From Limonium bicolor (Eukaryota > Streptophyta > Magnoliopsida > Caryophyllales > Plumbaginaceae), in contig CM041780.1 in the NCBI GenBank assembly GCA_023374045.1, positions 172,985,339 through 173,049,338 on the forward strand: a DNA stretch of 64,000 nucleotides, in the 5' to 3' direction. Below are positions 1 to 12,059 of the stretch, piece after piece. Positions within the stretch are counted from its first letter, which is position 1, and each line of letters opens with the position of its first letter. The position numbers and the translations under genes are program-made. A model generated the notes under the pieces. It was not told where the DNA came from and did not search any database. It worked only from the letters and a program-made list of their open reading frames with translations.

Positions 1-3000
1 CAGTGCGGATAAAGACGATACCACAACCGGTATGTTTAAACCGATAGCCAGTTAGCATGGCGCACTTGCCATAGCAAGTGCTGCTATAACAGGGCTGTTC
101 GGGAAATTTATAACCACTACAAGTACTTGGTAAAGTACTAGAAAGTTAAATGTGATCGTCATAACAGTGGAAGGGCCTGTTAGCCTAACCTCTGTAATTG
201 GAAGTACACCAGTCAGCAAGAAGCTAGACTTGGCTAAGGTAAGAAGATGTTGTGAAACCATGAAAATTTTCTTTCAAACCCAAATTTATTCAAACCCTTC
301 TTTTCAAAACCAGATTTTCTTTCAAACCAACACTTCTTTCCAACCTTCTTTTAAACCAAACCAGTGAAACCAGGGGCAGTTGACAAGGATACAACAGTGG
401 ATAAACTTTCCCTCGATTAAGTTCGGGAAGCAAGGAATGAATATTGTCACGGGACAATATAAGGGAGTTGACAACAGAATACTTCACCTAGGCGTGTGAC
501 GGACACTACAAGTGTACCAACTGTGTTGTGGGACGACCGCACTCCGATAGGAGCATGTGGGCCTGACAGACCTACTTATAGGTTAGTTAGGTAAGTAGTA
601 ATGTATCAGTATGATACCCCATATATATATACGAGTAGAGTCCAGAACACGGGAAGTAGTCGACTCCGTTCTACGGTCAGCAGTGTAAGTCAAACAAGAG
701 CTAAGGATTACCATGAATGGTTGAAGTAAAAGAACCCAGCTAAATTAAAGAGACTGAAGGAATCAGTGAATGTGTCCAAGGAAATATTTAAGAGTCAGGA
801 GGTGCGAAGTGCACTGACTGTCATATAAAGACATTGGAGAAGGCCTAGTTAACTGAAAGTACCCATAAGTACAAGCCAAATGTAATGGCATATTTTAATA
901 ACACCCAGGAGCAGTCCTTGAGGGGTATTTGTATTAAACATTGTTGGATGAAGCAATATAATTGAAACGCAAGAGTTGAAACAAATACTCGAAAGGAATC
1001 ATGACAGTAAGGCTTATAAGCCACAACAACCTGTATTATGTAATGTGATCGGTTGCAGAAGTATATGTTACACAAGGAAATAGAGCGGAGAACGAACCAC
1101 TGCTTTAAGAGTGGGGATACCTCTCGATATTGTGAAACCGCGAGAGCGGTAGTTGTGTGGACCAAGTCCAAGAAATATGTGGAGGATGGACCACGTTGTT
1201 ATTACCCCAGGATGATTTGAATAAAATAATACGAAAAGAAGTGCTCGTACCAGTTGTGTACACAGGAAGAGTAATAAGTCTGATAGCAATCACCATAGGT
1301 GTGTGAAGCTAAATGTGTAGCGAACAACGCTCAAGAAACATAAAGGCAAAAAAATAGTAGTATATTCAAAAATCAGCCAAATAAGTGGCCAGATAAACCC
1401 AGCGTAATAGCGGAAGCTAATATAATAGCGGATGCAGTATAAGTTGATGTTGTATAATGAGTAAGGATACGGTGCGCAATAAGCGACCGTTGTGTGAGTA
1501 TTGTTAGATGATAAAATGGGGAGTGAGCAGAGTTATGAGTTAAACCCAGTGGAGGCACAACAGTAAATGATAGCAAACGAACTGAGCAGTAAGCCGGTGA
1601 CAAGTATTATGTGATAAGAATTTCAGTAAAACACAGTGTAAATTCCTATCGCAATCGCATGAGAGATTTACTGTCAAGAGTTTACGCCTCTGCACTCTGT
1701 ATGACTGAGTGTTTTGGTATTGCACTTGCGCAGTAATGATCAAGTGGGATAGCTAGGAATCAGAAGCATGGTAATTGTGGAGGAATAAGGTTATAATGGC
1801 CGATGCATAGGTAATGCAAGGCCGCAGGAATGAAAGAATACATGTGCAAAACCAAAGGTGGAGACATGATTAACAGTAAGTGACTACAGTAACACTAAAT
1901 ACCAAATGTCGGTATGAGATATACCCCAGGGTGGGAAATAACTGAGAGAGCACTACACATTAAGTAGTAGCTCAATCTCAACCGACAGTAAGTCGGTAGA
2001 AGCAAGTCAATCATTGTGAATTACATAGTAGTTTACGCTGTAAGCTATTGGAGTAGTGGATGGAAAGTTGTGAAACTCACCGAATTCGCTCACGGTAAGA
2101 GATACCGTGCGAAACCTTTATTACCAAGATAAGGGTAATACATTGGAGAAGTACAATACAGTAATAGTAACGAATGGGGCAAACTAGCCCTATAATTATC
2201 AGAGTTGCGCAACAGAGGCCAGTGAGCCCATGCATCAGATACCGAATATACATTGCGAATATGAATGAATGGCTAGTTATCAATGCCTAGAACCTCACAG
2301 GCCAGGACCGAAACCGGTTATGAGTTAGAACTCCAATGCGAATTCTTGGTTTAGGGACTAAACCGCCAATATGGTTAAGATCCTCTAATCAGAATCCATT
2401 GTGTGATAGACCGCGTGGAAGTCAAAACACTTCACCACGGCAGAACATTTTAAGCCAAGGTTTAGTGATTGATTACGTGGGCGTAATCCCTTTTAAGGGG
2501 GGGTAGAGCGCAAAACCACTTAGTGTGTTTTACCGTACAAGTGTACGTGAACGGGGTTGTGCATAGCACAAAATGATTTGTTATGATGGTTGGCGCGTGT
2601 GTTATATAAACATACGCATTTATTTGCGGTTAAATTGCGGTAATTGCGCACAGAAGATGCGAATACCATTGTGGGAAGTGTGTTTATTTTGTTAACAGTG
2701 GTGTGTGAGAGTACAAGTGGAAGGGAGTAAAGAAACTCCCGGGGAACTAAAACCCCGACGGTGCATAAATGTAAACCATGTATTGTATTTTTTTTAAAAA
2801 ATATATATGTATATATACAATGTTGTGATTTATGAAGGGGTATGAGACCGACATAGAACCTAGTGAGAATTAAATTCCCTAGGTAACTTGAATTAAGTTG
2901 GATTTGGATGATGATTGATAGACGGAGTTCTATCCCTTGGAGATGTAATGATTATGACTAGAAGGATTTAAAGATAGAAAATGGGACATGCTTGAATTAG

Positions 3001-3021
3001 TTGTTGGTTGACAATGAGGTG
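1..3021 (+). mobile_element. 3' internal fragment of non-coding long-LTR retrotransposon (copy A)
   Basis: This stretch aligns by eye, with many substitutions, to about 20880-24140 of the complete element at 15916-29227. Shared landmarks include the CATGGCGCACTTGC block near the start, the CTCTGCACTCTGTATGACTG block (about 1690 versus 22990) and the GTGTACGTGAAC block (about 2540 versus 23650). No open frame exceeds about 110 codons and none resembles gag or pol. The copy is cut at 3021 by the Athila-type LTR, so its last ~790 bp and its 3' LTR are missing. Its start lies outside the window. Confidence 0.75.
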
Positions 3022-4972
3022 TGCAAACGATAAATTTGACCTATTAAATACCAAGAAATAATCTTAGAAAATAATAAATCAGAAAACCGTCAGGTTGCAA
3101 AAATCCCGGTTATTGTAGTAGAGTTTATGGGAACCAGGTATCGAACCGTGGGACTATGTGATAATTATCTAGACTTAGCGAAGGTTATAAATTGAGGGGG
3201 AATTTTGTTTTGTTCTAAACTGTAATTTAAATAACAACTAAAAATTAAAATAACAAAATATTAAAAGTGGTTTGTGAAAAGAAGAACGAACTCTGGGTTC
3301 AGGTTTTACTCGTTTGATTAATTATGCTATTCTACCGGTTTAATTAAGAATAATTTGGCAAAATTCCTTTTATAGTCTTCAGATTTAAATCCTAAATTCT
3401 AATGACCTCGTTTACCAGAACATGTACGGTTTGATTTAAACTCAGGCAAAACACATGTAAACGGTTAGTTAAAAGAAATAAAATTTTGCATCTGAAATAC
3501 TAGATTTATTCAATCAGAATAAATTCTTCCACAGACATAACAATTAATGTGACCTATCTATTTATCACGGATCTGATCAAAATAGATTTCGTAAAGCAAT
3601 TTAATAAACTCATGTAATTTATTAAAAAGCGAGATAATAACATTAATCGTATCAAATTAAAATTAATTTAAACCGGTAAAATAAAGTGCACAATTAAAAC
3701 AAACTAATAATAACCATCTCCCAGAGTATAAATAATCTAGCCGGACATGTTAAATAAATGAGCAGAGATAAGAGTAAAAGAAATCATCTGTTTCGCTGAC
3801 TTCGAAGCTGCTCCGTTATTCTGACAGACCGGAATAGAATTGAGGCAGGTGATAATATATGGAGAATTGGTGGGGCGTGAGTTTTGTGGTGGTGGTCGAG
3901 TGATTTGTGAATTGTAAATGGATGTGTACGTAAGTGAATTTGGAGAATGAATTTGTGAGTGTGTGAGTGTAATACGTGGGTTTAGAATGGAAAAGGTGAT
4001 GGTGGGGGAGAGTTGAGTGCGAGTGTTCGAGTGATTCGGTCGATGGATGATGGATGCGTGGGTGAATGGATTAATTCGTGGACTGATAGATGAATGGATT
4101 TTTGATGAAGTGAATGGAGTGAATGGATCGATTGATAGGTGTGTGAATGACTCGATCATTTTTAGCAAGCAGAATGTGGGTTTATATAGGCGGAGGATTT
4201 CAGAAGCAGACAACGGAGAAGTGACAGGGACAGTGAGCTAGCGAGTAGATGGCGGTGGAGTTGGTGCAGATCGGTGAAGATTTGAGTCAGAGATTTCATC
4301 GGGCAGAGCAATTGATTGCAGAGCTAGTCACGCGTGCACAAATTAAGGTGGGCGCCGTCAGCAATTAATGAAGTAGCAGTTCGAATGCGGCGCCCGCGAA
4401 CGGAGAAGAAAACTGTTCGGTGTCGAAATCCTGTTCTGGCGTGCGCTGCCTATTGCTTCCGCCTCCTTGACCGCCCAACAACAGGCGGTTGTCTCTATTG
4501 CTTCCGCCTCCTTGACCGCCCAACAACAGGCGGTTGTCTATTGCTTCCGCCTCCTTGACCGCCAGTTAACAGGCGGTAGTGTCTCTGGTGTCCGCTTGGC
4601 GGTTGTCTGTGTCGTGTCCGCTCGAAAGGAGGCGGTAGCCTCATGTCCGTCCGCCTCTGGTGAACTCGCCATTTCAGGCGGTTGCAAATGTCTCACAGCG
4701 ACAAGTGTATGTGTGAGTGTACTCTAATCTTCAATCTCCCCCACATTCTTCGTTATAAGTCCGTTTTACTCCCTGTTTGTTGCGTTGGAAAGTTCGTGAG
4801 GAGAACTATGCATTTCTGTCATCATTTCCTGATTTTATCATATAAATTGGAATTAGTTCCTATCCAAAGTAAGAGTTACAAAAAGCATAGGATAAGTGTG
4901 AGAAGGTGCGTAAAAAGTTACATAAAATAATGACCAAGCACCTATAAAACTATATAAATTTCACACTTATCA
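3022..4972 (-). repeat. 3' LTR of the Athila-type element
   Basis: Read on the minus strand it starts TGATAAGTGTGAAATT at 4972 and ends TTTGCA at 3022. It is colinear with 10665-12606 over its length but has visible indels, mostly in the CCGCC/GGCGG dyad region (4461-4684) and around 3830-4060. It carries the same TATA motif (minus-strand CCTATATAAA, plus 4181-4190). The number of differences points to an old insertion or to LTRs from different parents. Confidence 0.88.
4461..4684. repeat. GC-rich dyad array in Athila LTR (CCGCC/GGCGG)
   Basis: About five imperfect units, each a short inverted repeat of the form GACCGCC...GGCGGT. The first two units (CCTTGACCGCCCAACAACAG) are near-identical tandem copies about 53 bp apart, and a third starts TTGACCGCCAGTTAACAGG. 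In transcription orientation the array lies about 270-500 bp upstream of the LTR TATA box. The surrounding LTR is AT-rich, so the composition change is abrupt. Confidence 0.8.
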
Positions 4973-4974
4973 AA

Positions 4975-4987
4975 TCACCCCACACTT
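4975..4987 (-). other. Polypurine tract of Athila element
   Basis: The minus strand reads AAGTGTGGGGTGA, ending two bases before the LTR start at 4972. Position and purine richness fit the plus-strand priming site of Ty3/gypsy elements. Very similar AAGTGTGGGG motifs recur inside the element (plus 5823-5832 and 6005-6014). Confidence 0.75.
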
Positions 4988-6356
4988 AGCTCTTTGCTTG
5001 TCCTCAAGCAAAACTCTCAAACACGAGTTCAAGTCAAGCGAATGAAACTCAACTCAAAAGGAAGGACAAAAGAAAGATTACTAGTTTTACCAATACAGGG
5101 GCATTTTTCTTTTTTTTTTCATAAAACGAGAAGTCATTCAAAGCTAATAATAGAGAAACAAAACCATAAGTACCTGCCTTTAGCAATGAGCCAATCCACC
5201 TTTACATTCTCAAACCGTTAGAACGACAAGGGGCATGAAGTAAGATCTTATTCCATCATACCTTTCAATGCCACATACTCTTGATCCATAGAGAAGATTT
5301 TTTTTTTCATTTAGCACAATGATTGCACATTTTTCAATTTAAGCGCTTTTAAGTTCTTTCACCACAGACTTTTCTCTCCACCCATGTAACGGCTTTGGGT
5401 CAACTATCCCAGATCACAAGGACCTTAGGTAGCTAGGTGATGAGGCACCCCAAAGGACTTAATAACCAAGTGGACGAGGCCTGACTTTGGATCAGAATTA
5501 AAATTAAGCATGCTTAGGATCAGCGGAGTACCTTGCCTTGTTCTTTTTCCAACCATTTCAATCCAGACATTCCAAGGCTCAAGGCTAAAAACAGGGTTCA
5601 GATGGTGAGTATTCTCAATCATTATAGTATTCACAGAACATAGACTTCCTTTTAATCAGTTAAAACCAGAAAAATTTAAAAATTTTGCACCCCATTATCA
5701 GCTAACCAATTATACTTCCTCTATGGCTTCCTTCCAAGTCGAGCAACACAACAGGAGTCAAACAAATGGAAGAGAAAAGAGCTCGAAGATACACAAAAGA
5801 TAAGCTACGAAGGAGGTTACCCCACCCCACACTTAGAGTGAAGCAATGTCCTCATTGCTGTGGAAGTATTAATATTGTGCAAGCAATCCAACGGGTACCA
5901 AAAGTAAGACATATAGTAGTTCAGAGGGGAGTATGTGTAACAGTAAAGAGTGAAAAGGATTTAGAATACTCCCCAGAGTCCGTTCACGGTGTGTTGCACG
6001 GTCCACCCCACACTTGAGTTCAGCTGTAGAATTGCGCAAGATGTGCCTGGAAAGAATTTTTCTAAACAGCCAGAAGAACTCAAGTTATTACTGCCTCATG
6101 TGCTGCCACTCCTTAATGAAGAAAAATAAGCAAATAGACTAATAGCATTATATATATATATATATATATTATTTTTTATTATATATTATTTTTTTTAAAT
6201 ATTAGACATATTATTGAAGCACACAGAAAACTGTAAAGTAAATGTAAGTGTAAGAAATAGGATAGAGAATTCTTCCTGTAAATTGAAAATAAGTGGTGGG
6301 TTCCTCCCACCAAGCTGCTCTGTTTTATAGTCTCAAGCTAGACTCGGCAGTCCGAT
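4988..6356 (-). other. Non-coding 3' internal region of the Athila element
   Basis: This is the position where Athila elements often carry an envelope-like ORF. I see no supported reading frame here. It contains two internal copies of the polypurine-like motif (5823-5832 and 6005-6014) and a (TA)n run at 6149-6170 followed by AT-rich sequence. Confidence 0.65.
6149..6170. repeat. (TA)n microsatellite
   Basis: About eleven TA units followed by an AT-rich stretch, inside the non-coding part of the Athila element. Confidence 0.9.
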
Positions 6357-7029
6357 TTAGGAGAAAGAGGAAGAGGAGTGGGAAGGGGTCCCACAACTTC
6401 CTAGAACTAAGTAGCGCAGCTTCCGGAACTTATGTTTTAACCGCCATGGGAGAGACCTCTTTTTAGGTGGCGCTGACTCCGAAACAGGGGAAGAGAGATC
6501 CTGCTGTACCTGGACAAAAGAAACTCCAAGCAAGTTAGTAGAAACATTAGCAGGACAAGTATACCTTTTCAGACGGGCCCCATTAACTTTGAAGGTTTCA
6601 CCCTTCTTGTTTTCCAGTTCGTAGGCTCCAAATGAAGTAACCCCTACCACTTTAAATGGTCCTGCCCAATGAGATTTAAGCTTTCCTGGAAAGATCTTCA
6701 ATCTAGAATTGTAGAGGAGCACCCAATCTCCAACTTTGAAATCACGTTTCTTGATCATTTGATCGTGGAGTTTCTTGGTGCGCTCCTTGTAGATTCGAGC
6801 ACTGTTGTAAGCTTGATCTCTTAATTCTTCAAGCTCTGAAAGCTGAAATTTGCGTTTCTCACCAGCAGCAAGTATGTCAAAGTTCAGGGCCTTAAGTGCC
6901 CAGTATGCCTTATGCTCCAACTCAACAGGTAGATGGCAAGATTTCCCATATACCAGCCTAAAAGGAGACATCCCGATGGGTGTCTTGAATGCTGTCCTGT
7001 AGGCCCAGAGAGCGTCATCTAACCGTAGA
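6357..7029 (-). pseudogene. Athila integrase, C-terminal portion only
   Basis: The open frame runs to a stop at 6357. It begins with the block around [16 protein letters not shown] and [19 protein letters not shown], the end of the Ty3/gypsy integrase core. It continues into the basic C-terminal domain ([32 protein letters not shown]), followed by a Ser-rich tail. The zinc-binding HHCC domain and the upstream catalytic core are gone, removed by the deletion that joins this frame to RT. The frame remains open upstream to an ATG at 7046, but those residues come from junction filler rather than integrase. It cannot encode an active integrase. Confidence 0.88.
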
Positions 7030-7110
7030 GGCATTACATAAACCAAAGGGCAAAGATGGCCTGCATGCAGCGCTGGAAAGTGGCAGGGGCATTACATAAA
7101 CCAAAGGGCA
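7030..7110 (-). other. Deletion junction with templated filler between RT and integrase
   Basis: A 23-bp sequence beginning GGCATTACATAAACCAAAGG occurs twice, at 7030-7052 and 7088-7110. The copy at 7088 is genuine RT sequence (it encodes the PFGLCNA motif on the minus strand). The copy at 7030 sits at the junction where the frame changes from RT to the integrase tail. This is the pattern expected when end joining copies a nearby template during repair. Confidence 0.8.
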
Positions 7111-8556
7111 TTCTTTTGTATGCAAAGGTACCAATGGACAAGTAAAGGTAGTCTTGTCCTGGTCCTCAGGTGCAATAGGAATTTGAAAGTACCCTGAAAA
7201 ACCATCTAAAAACAGTAATATTCCTGCCCAGCCAATCTCTCGAGCATTTGATCAATAAAGGGGAGTGGGAAATGATCTTTCCTGGTGGCTGAATTCAAAC
7301 GCCTATAATCTATACACATACGCCATCCAGTGATCTTTCGTTGGGGAATGGACTCACCTTTGTCGTTTATAACAGCTTCAAAACCTCCTTTCTTAGGAAC
7401 TACCTGTACAGGACTTACCCATGTGCTGTCTGATATAGGGTAAATGATCCCAGCGTCCAGAAGCTTCAACACCTCTGTCTTGACAACTTCCTTCATGTTA
7501 GGGTTGAGCCGACGCTGGGGTTGTCTGACAGGTTTGTAGTCTTCCTCCATATAGATATGATGTGTACAGAAGGCCGGGTTGATGCCTTTGATATCAGCTA
7601 GAGTCCATCCGATGGCTCTCTTATGTCTTCTCAGGACTTCAAGTAACCTGCTTTCTTGCCCAGAAGTCAAAGAAGACGAAACAATGACAGGCAAGTAATT
7701 ATCATTAGCTAAAAAGCAGTACTTCAGATTAGAGGGGAGCTCCTTAAGCTCAAGTACTGGAGGTTGCTCTATAGAAGGAACAGGTCTTTGGATTTCTTTA
7801 TCAAGTCTCTCCAAAGGAGGGCGATAGGCTTGAAAACCTGGTTTTCCTCTCTCTACATGTGCTAGAGCTGTATTAACATCCATATTAAGAGTTTTATCCT
7901 CAACAGAAGATATAAGAACATGTTCTAAAGGTTCGAAATCTGAAAAAGTAGAAGAAAGTATAGAATAAATCTCATCATCAGTAGAAAGTTCACATACCTC
8001 GCCATCCTCATCTTGTATACTTACCGACATAACTGAATGAGCTGAAGTAGAACTTAACTTCATCATCTTTTTCATATCAAACTCTATCTTCTCATCTCCG
8101 TACCTCAAGGTGATTCTGCCATCATGCACGTCAATGACCGCCTTGGCAGTACTCAGAAAAGGACGACCCAAAATGAGTGGGACTTCCACATCATCATCTA
8201 TGTCTAAAACAACAAAATCCGCAGGAAAGATGAAGCGGTCAACTCCCACTACAAGATCTCGCACAATTCCCATCGGTTTTATCTCGGATCTGTCGGCCAG
8301 CTGGAGTTTAAAAGGGACTGGGTGAAGCTCTCCTCCTTTTACCTTCAAGAAGGTTGCATATGGCATGATGTTGATGCTTGCACCCAGGTCACACAGGCCA
8401 CTTCCACAATCTATATCTCCGATAAAGCAGGGAACAATAGGAGTGCCCGGATCCTTCTGTTTTGGGGGAAGTGCTCGAAGTAACGCCGTAGAGCACTCTT
8501 CTGTAAGGTGGACAGTCTCCTTGATTGCTTCTTCTTCCTCTTTGTCCGAGATCCTT
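7053..8556 (-). pseudogene. Athila protease and N-terminal reverse transcriptase, broken
   Basis: The protease motif DLGAS lies near 8380, upstream of the ATG at 8366. It is followed by the rest of the protease (FVVLDIDDDVEVPLILGRPF) and, after a variable linker, by the RT fingers (HHIYMEEDYKPVRQPQRRLN, WVSPVQVVPKKGG, WRMCIDYRRLN, DHFPLPFIDQMLERLAG). A one-base shift at about 7206 and another near 7130 interrupt the frame before the PFGLCNA block. The coding sequence then ends at the deletion junction, so the catalytic Asp-Asp motif of RT and the RNase H domain are absent. In a working relative this frame would be continuous with gag, but here a shift near 8550 separates them. Confidence 0.88.
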
Positions 8557-10458
8557 CAAAAATTTTGCATAATTGGGCATCTCCTGTAAAGCATCAATTA
8601 AAGGTATATCGATAGTCAGTTTCTTGAATATACTTAAGAATTTATTGAACTGCTCATCTAAACACTTCTTTTTCATCCTATTTGGAAATGGAAGTTCTAT
8701 TCGCTTAGGAGTAGAAGAAGGTACATCAATTTGAATAGAAGATGGAGAAGGAGAAGAATTGATTGGAGCCTGTATCTCCTCAGAAACTACCACTGGTGGG
8801 ACCGAAGGTTCGGATGATTTATTAGAATGGGTGATCTTTTCACCGGTTTGTTGTGCAGTCACTTGCTCTTGATTATTTCCTAGCTGCTTGCCACTTCTTA
8901 ATGTCACGGCTGCACTGAGCTCATCCTCAGGTTGGATTTTCGAGGATGTACCACAGTTGCAGATCCTTAAGGCCTTGGCCGTCTCTCTCGGATTCTGCTG
9001 AGGTTGAGATGGAAATGAGCCCGGCTGCCTTTGATGTTGGTTATTAAGTAGCTGGTTCATCTGCTGCTCCAGATTTCTCTGGCTATCCATCAAGGATTGG
9101 TTGAGAGTTTGTTGTTCCTTCTGGTTGGTAGCCATGGAAGTAATTATATCTTGGAGCCTCTCCATCTTTTCATCAGAAGCTGACTTGGCAGGTGGCTGGT
9201 AGGAATTCTGGCCCTGTCCCATCTGAGGACGGCCTTGGTTGTATGGTTTCCTAGAGAAGCCTGGGGGTCCCTGCACATTACTTTGTAAAAGATTCGAATT
9301 TAAAGCATTGTTGGGATTACCATACCTGAGATTTGGATGTTGATTTCGGTTCCAGGGCTGTTGGTAATTCCCTTGTCCTACAAAGTTGGCTTCTTCAGCG
9401 ATCCGTATCTCCTCCAGATAAGGGCATACTTCAAACGAGTGGTCACCACCACAATGAGAGCACAGAGGCTCAGATGAGGATGAAGAAGCTATCCTCTTTA
9501 CCTGCTGAGAAGGCTGACCATTAATTAAAAAATCGTCAAATCTTTTTACTAGTGAGCTTACCAGTGTGGATTGTTGAGCTTGTGACTCTGCCATCTGCTC
9601 CATCCAAGGATCTATATTCCTTGCACCTTTGGCACCCATTGTCATAGTTCTGCCACCTTCGGTGCCCCACTGACGGACCTCTTCAATGTACGTCTCCATG
9701 GCTGCCATGAAATCATTGCCGGATCGGTTGAGGATGTTTCCTCCCAAAGCTGATCTAACTTCGGCTTGATGTATATGCTGCAAACCATTAAAGAATGTCA
9801 TAGCAATACACGTGAGATCTTGTCCGTGATGAGGACACTGTCGGAGCATTTCTTTAAAACGATCCCATGCTTCACAGATAGTCTCAGCACCTCCCTGTTT
9901 AAAAGCAAGTAAAGCAGCAACCAAATTCCTAGTTCTAGAAATAGGATAATATTTTTCATAGAACCTGGTTGTCATCTCCTCCCAACTAGTGATAATACCA
10001 GAGGGGAGACAGTAGAACCATTTCATTGCTTCACCGGTGAGGCTGCTAGGAAATAAACTCATTCTAGCATACTCCAGGAGATTATCTGAGCACCCAATTT
10101 GATCAATATTTATTAGAAATCGGTTTACGTGATCTAGGGCGTCGTTGGGGTTGGAACCGTCAAATGTGCCAGAGGGCATCTCTCGTATGACCTTGTTCTG
10201 ATGTGATGGCTTCAGATCCTTCCATTCCTTCATTAATTCAGGTGGTAGCGTAGGAAGAGCTACTGGGCTTCTTCTTGGAATGGCTGCTGGTCTGCTAAAT
10301 TGCTTCATTGCTTGGCTACCGTTTGTAGGAGTTGCCATTTGTATTTCTCTTTGGAACCTCTGTTGGCGTCTGGCTAGCTGAGCGGTACGTTCGATTTCCG
10401 GGTCAAGGATTCTATCCCAGTCGAGATGAGTGTCTGACCAAGAACGGGTGTACACCAT
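8389..10458 (-). CDS. Athila gag polyprotein (689-codon frame)
   Basis: This is the longest open frame in the window. It starts at the ATG at 10458, about 185 bp downstream of the primer site. It encodes a Ty3/gypsy capsid-like domain (roughly residues 75-270; motifs FDGSNPNDALDHVNRFL, GEAMKWFYCLP, WEEMTTRFYEKYY). A cysteine-rich knuckle follows (CSHCGGDHSFEVCP, near residue 330), then a Gln/Asn-rich spacer, a coiled-coil-like stretch near residues 430-480, and the Athila-type LRSGKQL and DEQFNKFLSIFKKL blocks. About the last 50 codons (from ~8550) are a shifted reading of the protease-proximal sequence, so true gag homology ends there. The frame is intact enough to give a gag protein if transcribed; expression is not shown by the sequence. 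Confidence 0.9.
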   Translation of the reverse strand: MVYTRSWSDTHLDWDRILDPEIERTAQLARRQQRFQREIQMATPTNGSQAMKQFSRPAAIPRRSPVALPTLPPELMKEWKDLKPSHQNKVIREMPSGTFDGSNPNDALDHVNRFLINIDQIGCSDNLLEYARMSLFPSSLTGEAMKWFYCLPSGIITSWEEMTTRFYEKYYPISRTRNLVAALLAFKQGGAETICEAWDRFKEMLRQCPHHGQDLTCIAMTFFNGLQHIHQAEVRSALGGNILNRSGNDFMAAMETYIEEVRQWGTEGGRTMTMGAKGARNIDPWMEQMAESQAQQSTLVSSLVKRFDDFLINGQPSQQVKRIASSSSSEPLCSHCGGDHSFEVCPYLEEIRIAEEANFVGQGNYQQPWNRNQHPNLRYGNPNNALNSNLLQSNVQGPPGFSRKPYNQGRPQMGQGQNSYQPPAKSASDEKMERLQDIITSMATNQKEQQTLNQSLMDSQRNLEQQMNQLLNNQHQRQPGSFPSQPQQNPRETAKALRICNCGTSSKIQPEDELSAAVTLRSGKQLGNNQEQVTAQQTGEKITHSNKSSEPSVPPVVVSEEIQAPINSSPSPSSIQIDVPSSTPKRIELPFPNRMKKKCLDEQFNKFLSIFKKLTIDIPLIDALQEMPNYAKFLKDLGQRGRRSNQGDCPPYRRVLYGVTSSTSPKTEGSGHSYCSLLYRRYRLWKWPV

Positions 10459-10643
10459 TAATTATCTGCAAAAGAGAAGGACAAAATTCCACAAAAGTTT
10501 GCAAGCAGAGTAAAATGAAATAAAAGTAGTATAGCTAAATAAAGAAAAATTAACTTAAAATTAGGAACTAAATAAAAAAATAGATAGATACAATAATAAT
10601 AGTAATAATAATAACCCAAGCTAAGGACTAGACAGGAGTCTAG

Positions 10644-10661
10644 TCCCCGGCAACGGCGCCA
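10644..10661 (-). other. Primer binding site for tRNA-Asp
   Basis: The minus strand reads TGGCGCCGTTGCCGGGGA, complementary to the 3' end of plant tRNA-Asp. It lies three bases internal to the 5' LTR end. Asp priming is a usual feature of Athila-branch elements. Confidence 0.93.
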
Positions 10662-11775
10662 ATTTGCAAACGATAAATTTGACCTATTAAATACCAAGAA
10701 ATATTCTTAGAAATTAATAAATCAGAAAACCGTCAGGTTGCAAAAAATCCCGGTTATTGTAGTAGAGTTTATGGGAACCAGGTATCGAACCGTGGGACTA
10801 TGTGATAATTATCTAGACTTAGCAAAGGTTATAAATTGAGGGGGAATTTTGTTTTGTTCTAAACTGTGAATTATAATAAAGACAACAAGAATTTAAATAA
10901 CAGCTAATAATTAAAATAACAGAATATTAAAAGTGGTTGTGAATATGGAAGAATGGACTCTGGGTTCAGGTTTTACTCGTTTGATTAATTATGCTATTCT
11001 ACCGGTTTAATTAAGAATAATTTGGCAAAATTCCTTTTATAGTCTTCAGATTTAGATCCTAAATTCTAATGACCTCGTTTACCAGAACATGCAAGGTTTG
11101 ATCTAAACTCAGGCAAAACACATGTAAACGGCTAGTTAAAAGGAATATAATTTTGCATCTGAAATACTAGTTTTATTCAATCAGAATAAATTTTTCCACA
11201 GACATAACAATTAATGTGACCTATCTATTTATCACGGATCTAATCAAAATAGATTTCGTAAAGCAGTTTAATAAACTCATGTAATTTATTAAAAAACGAG
11301 ATAATAACATTAATCGTATCAAATTATAATTAATTTAAACCGGTAAAATAAAGTGCAAAATTAAAACAAACTAATAATAACCATCTCCCAGAGTATAATT
11401 AATCTAGCCGGACATGTTAAATAAATGAGCAGAGGTAAGAGTAAAAGAAATCATCTGTTCGCTGACTCCTGCTCCGTTATTCTGACAGCCCGGAATAGAA
11501 TTGAGGCAGATGATAATATATGGAGAATGGTCGAGCGTGAGTTTTGTGGTGGTGGTCGAATGATTTGTGAATTGTGAATGGATGTGTACGTAAGTGAATT
11601 TGGAGAATGAATTTGTGAGTGTGTGAGTGTAATACGTGTGGTGATGTTTACGGGAGAAAGAAAATAAAATGGTAGTGGTGTCGAGTGAATTATGGAGAAG
11701 ATGGAAGAAGTGGGGATTCGTCGATGACTGGATCGTGGGTGAATGACTCGATGATTTTTAGCTTGCAGAGCGTGG

Positions 11776-11786
11776 GTTTATATAGG
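11776..11786 (-). promoter_or_regulatory. TATA box of the Athila 5' LTR
   Basis: The minus strand reads CCTATATAAAC, in a GC-flanked context in the middle of the LTR and conserved at plus 4181-4190 in the other LTR. Transcription toward gag would start about 30 bp downstream (near 11745). Confidence 0.6.
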
Positions 11787-12059
11787 CGGAGGACATGGGA
11801 AACAGACAAGGAAGAGAACGGTGCAGTAGGTGAGTGGCGGTGGATTGCAGTCAGAGATTTCATCGGGCAGTGCAATTGATTTCAGACAGATTTAATTGAT
11901 GACCCGCAGCAGCCATTGATTGGAGAGCCGGCGTCACTCTCGCACAAATTAAGGTGGGCGATCGTCTGTAATAAATGAAGTAGCAGTTGGAGTGCGGCGC
12001 CGCGAAGAAGGAAGAAGAAGACGCCGCGAAGAACGAAGAAAAACTGCTTCGCGAGCTTC

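Noticed and set aside
3737..4213. 158-codon minus-strand frame in the Athila LTR
   Set aside because: It lies in a GT-rich simple-sequence part of the LTR, is not kept open in the partner LTR and has no recognisable domain.
8110..8589. Plus-strand frames at 8110-8325 and 8365-8589
   Set aside because: Antisense to the Athila protease region; no independent support.
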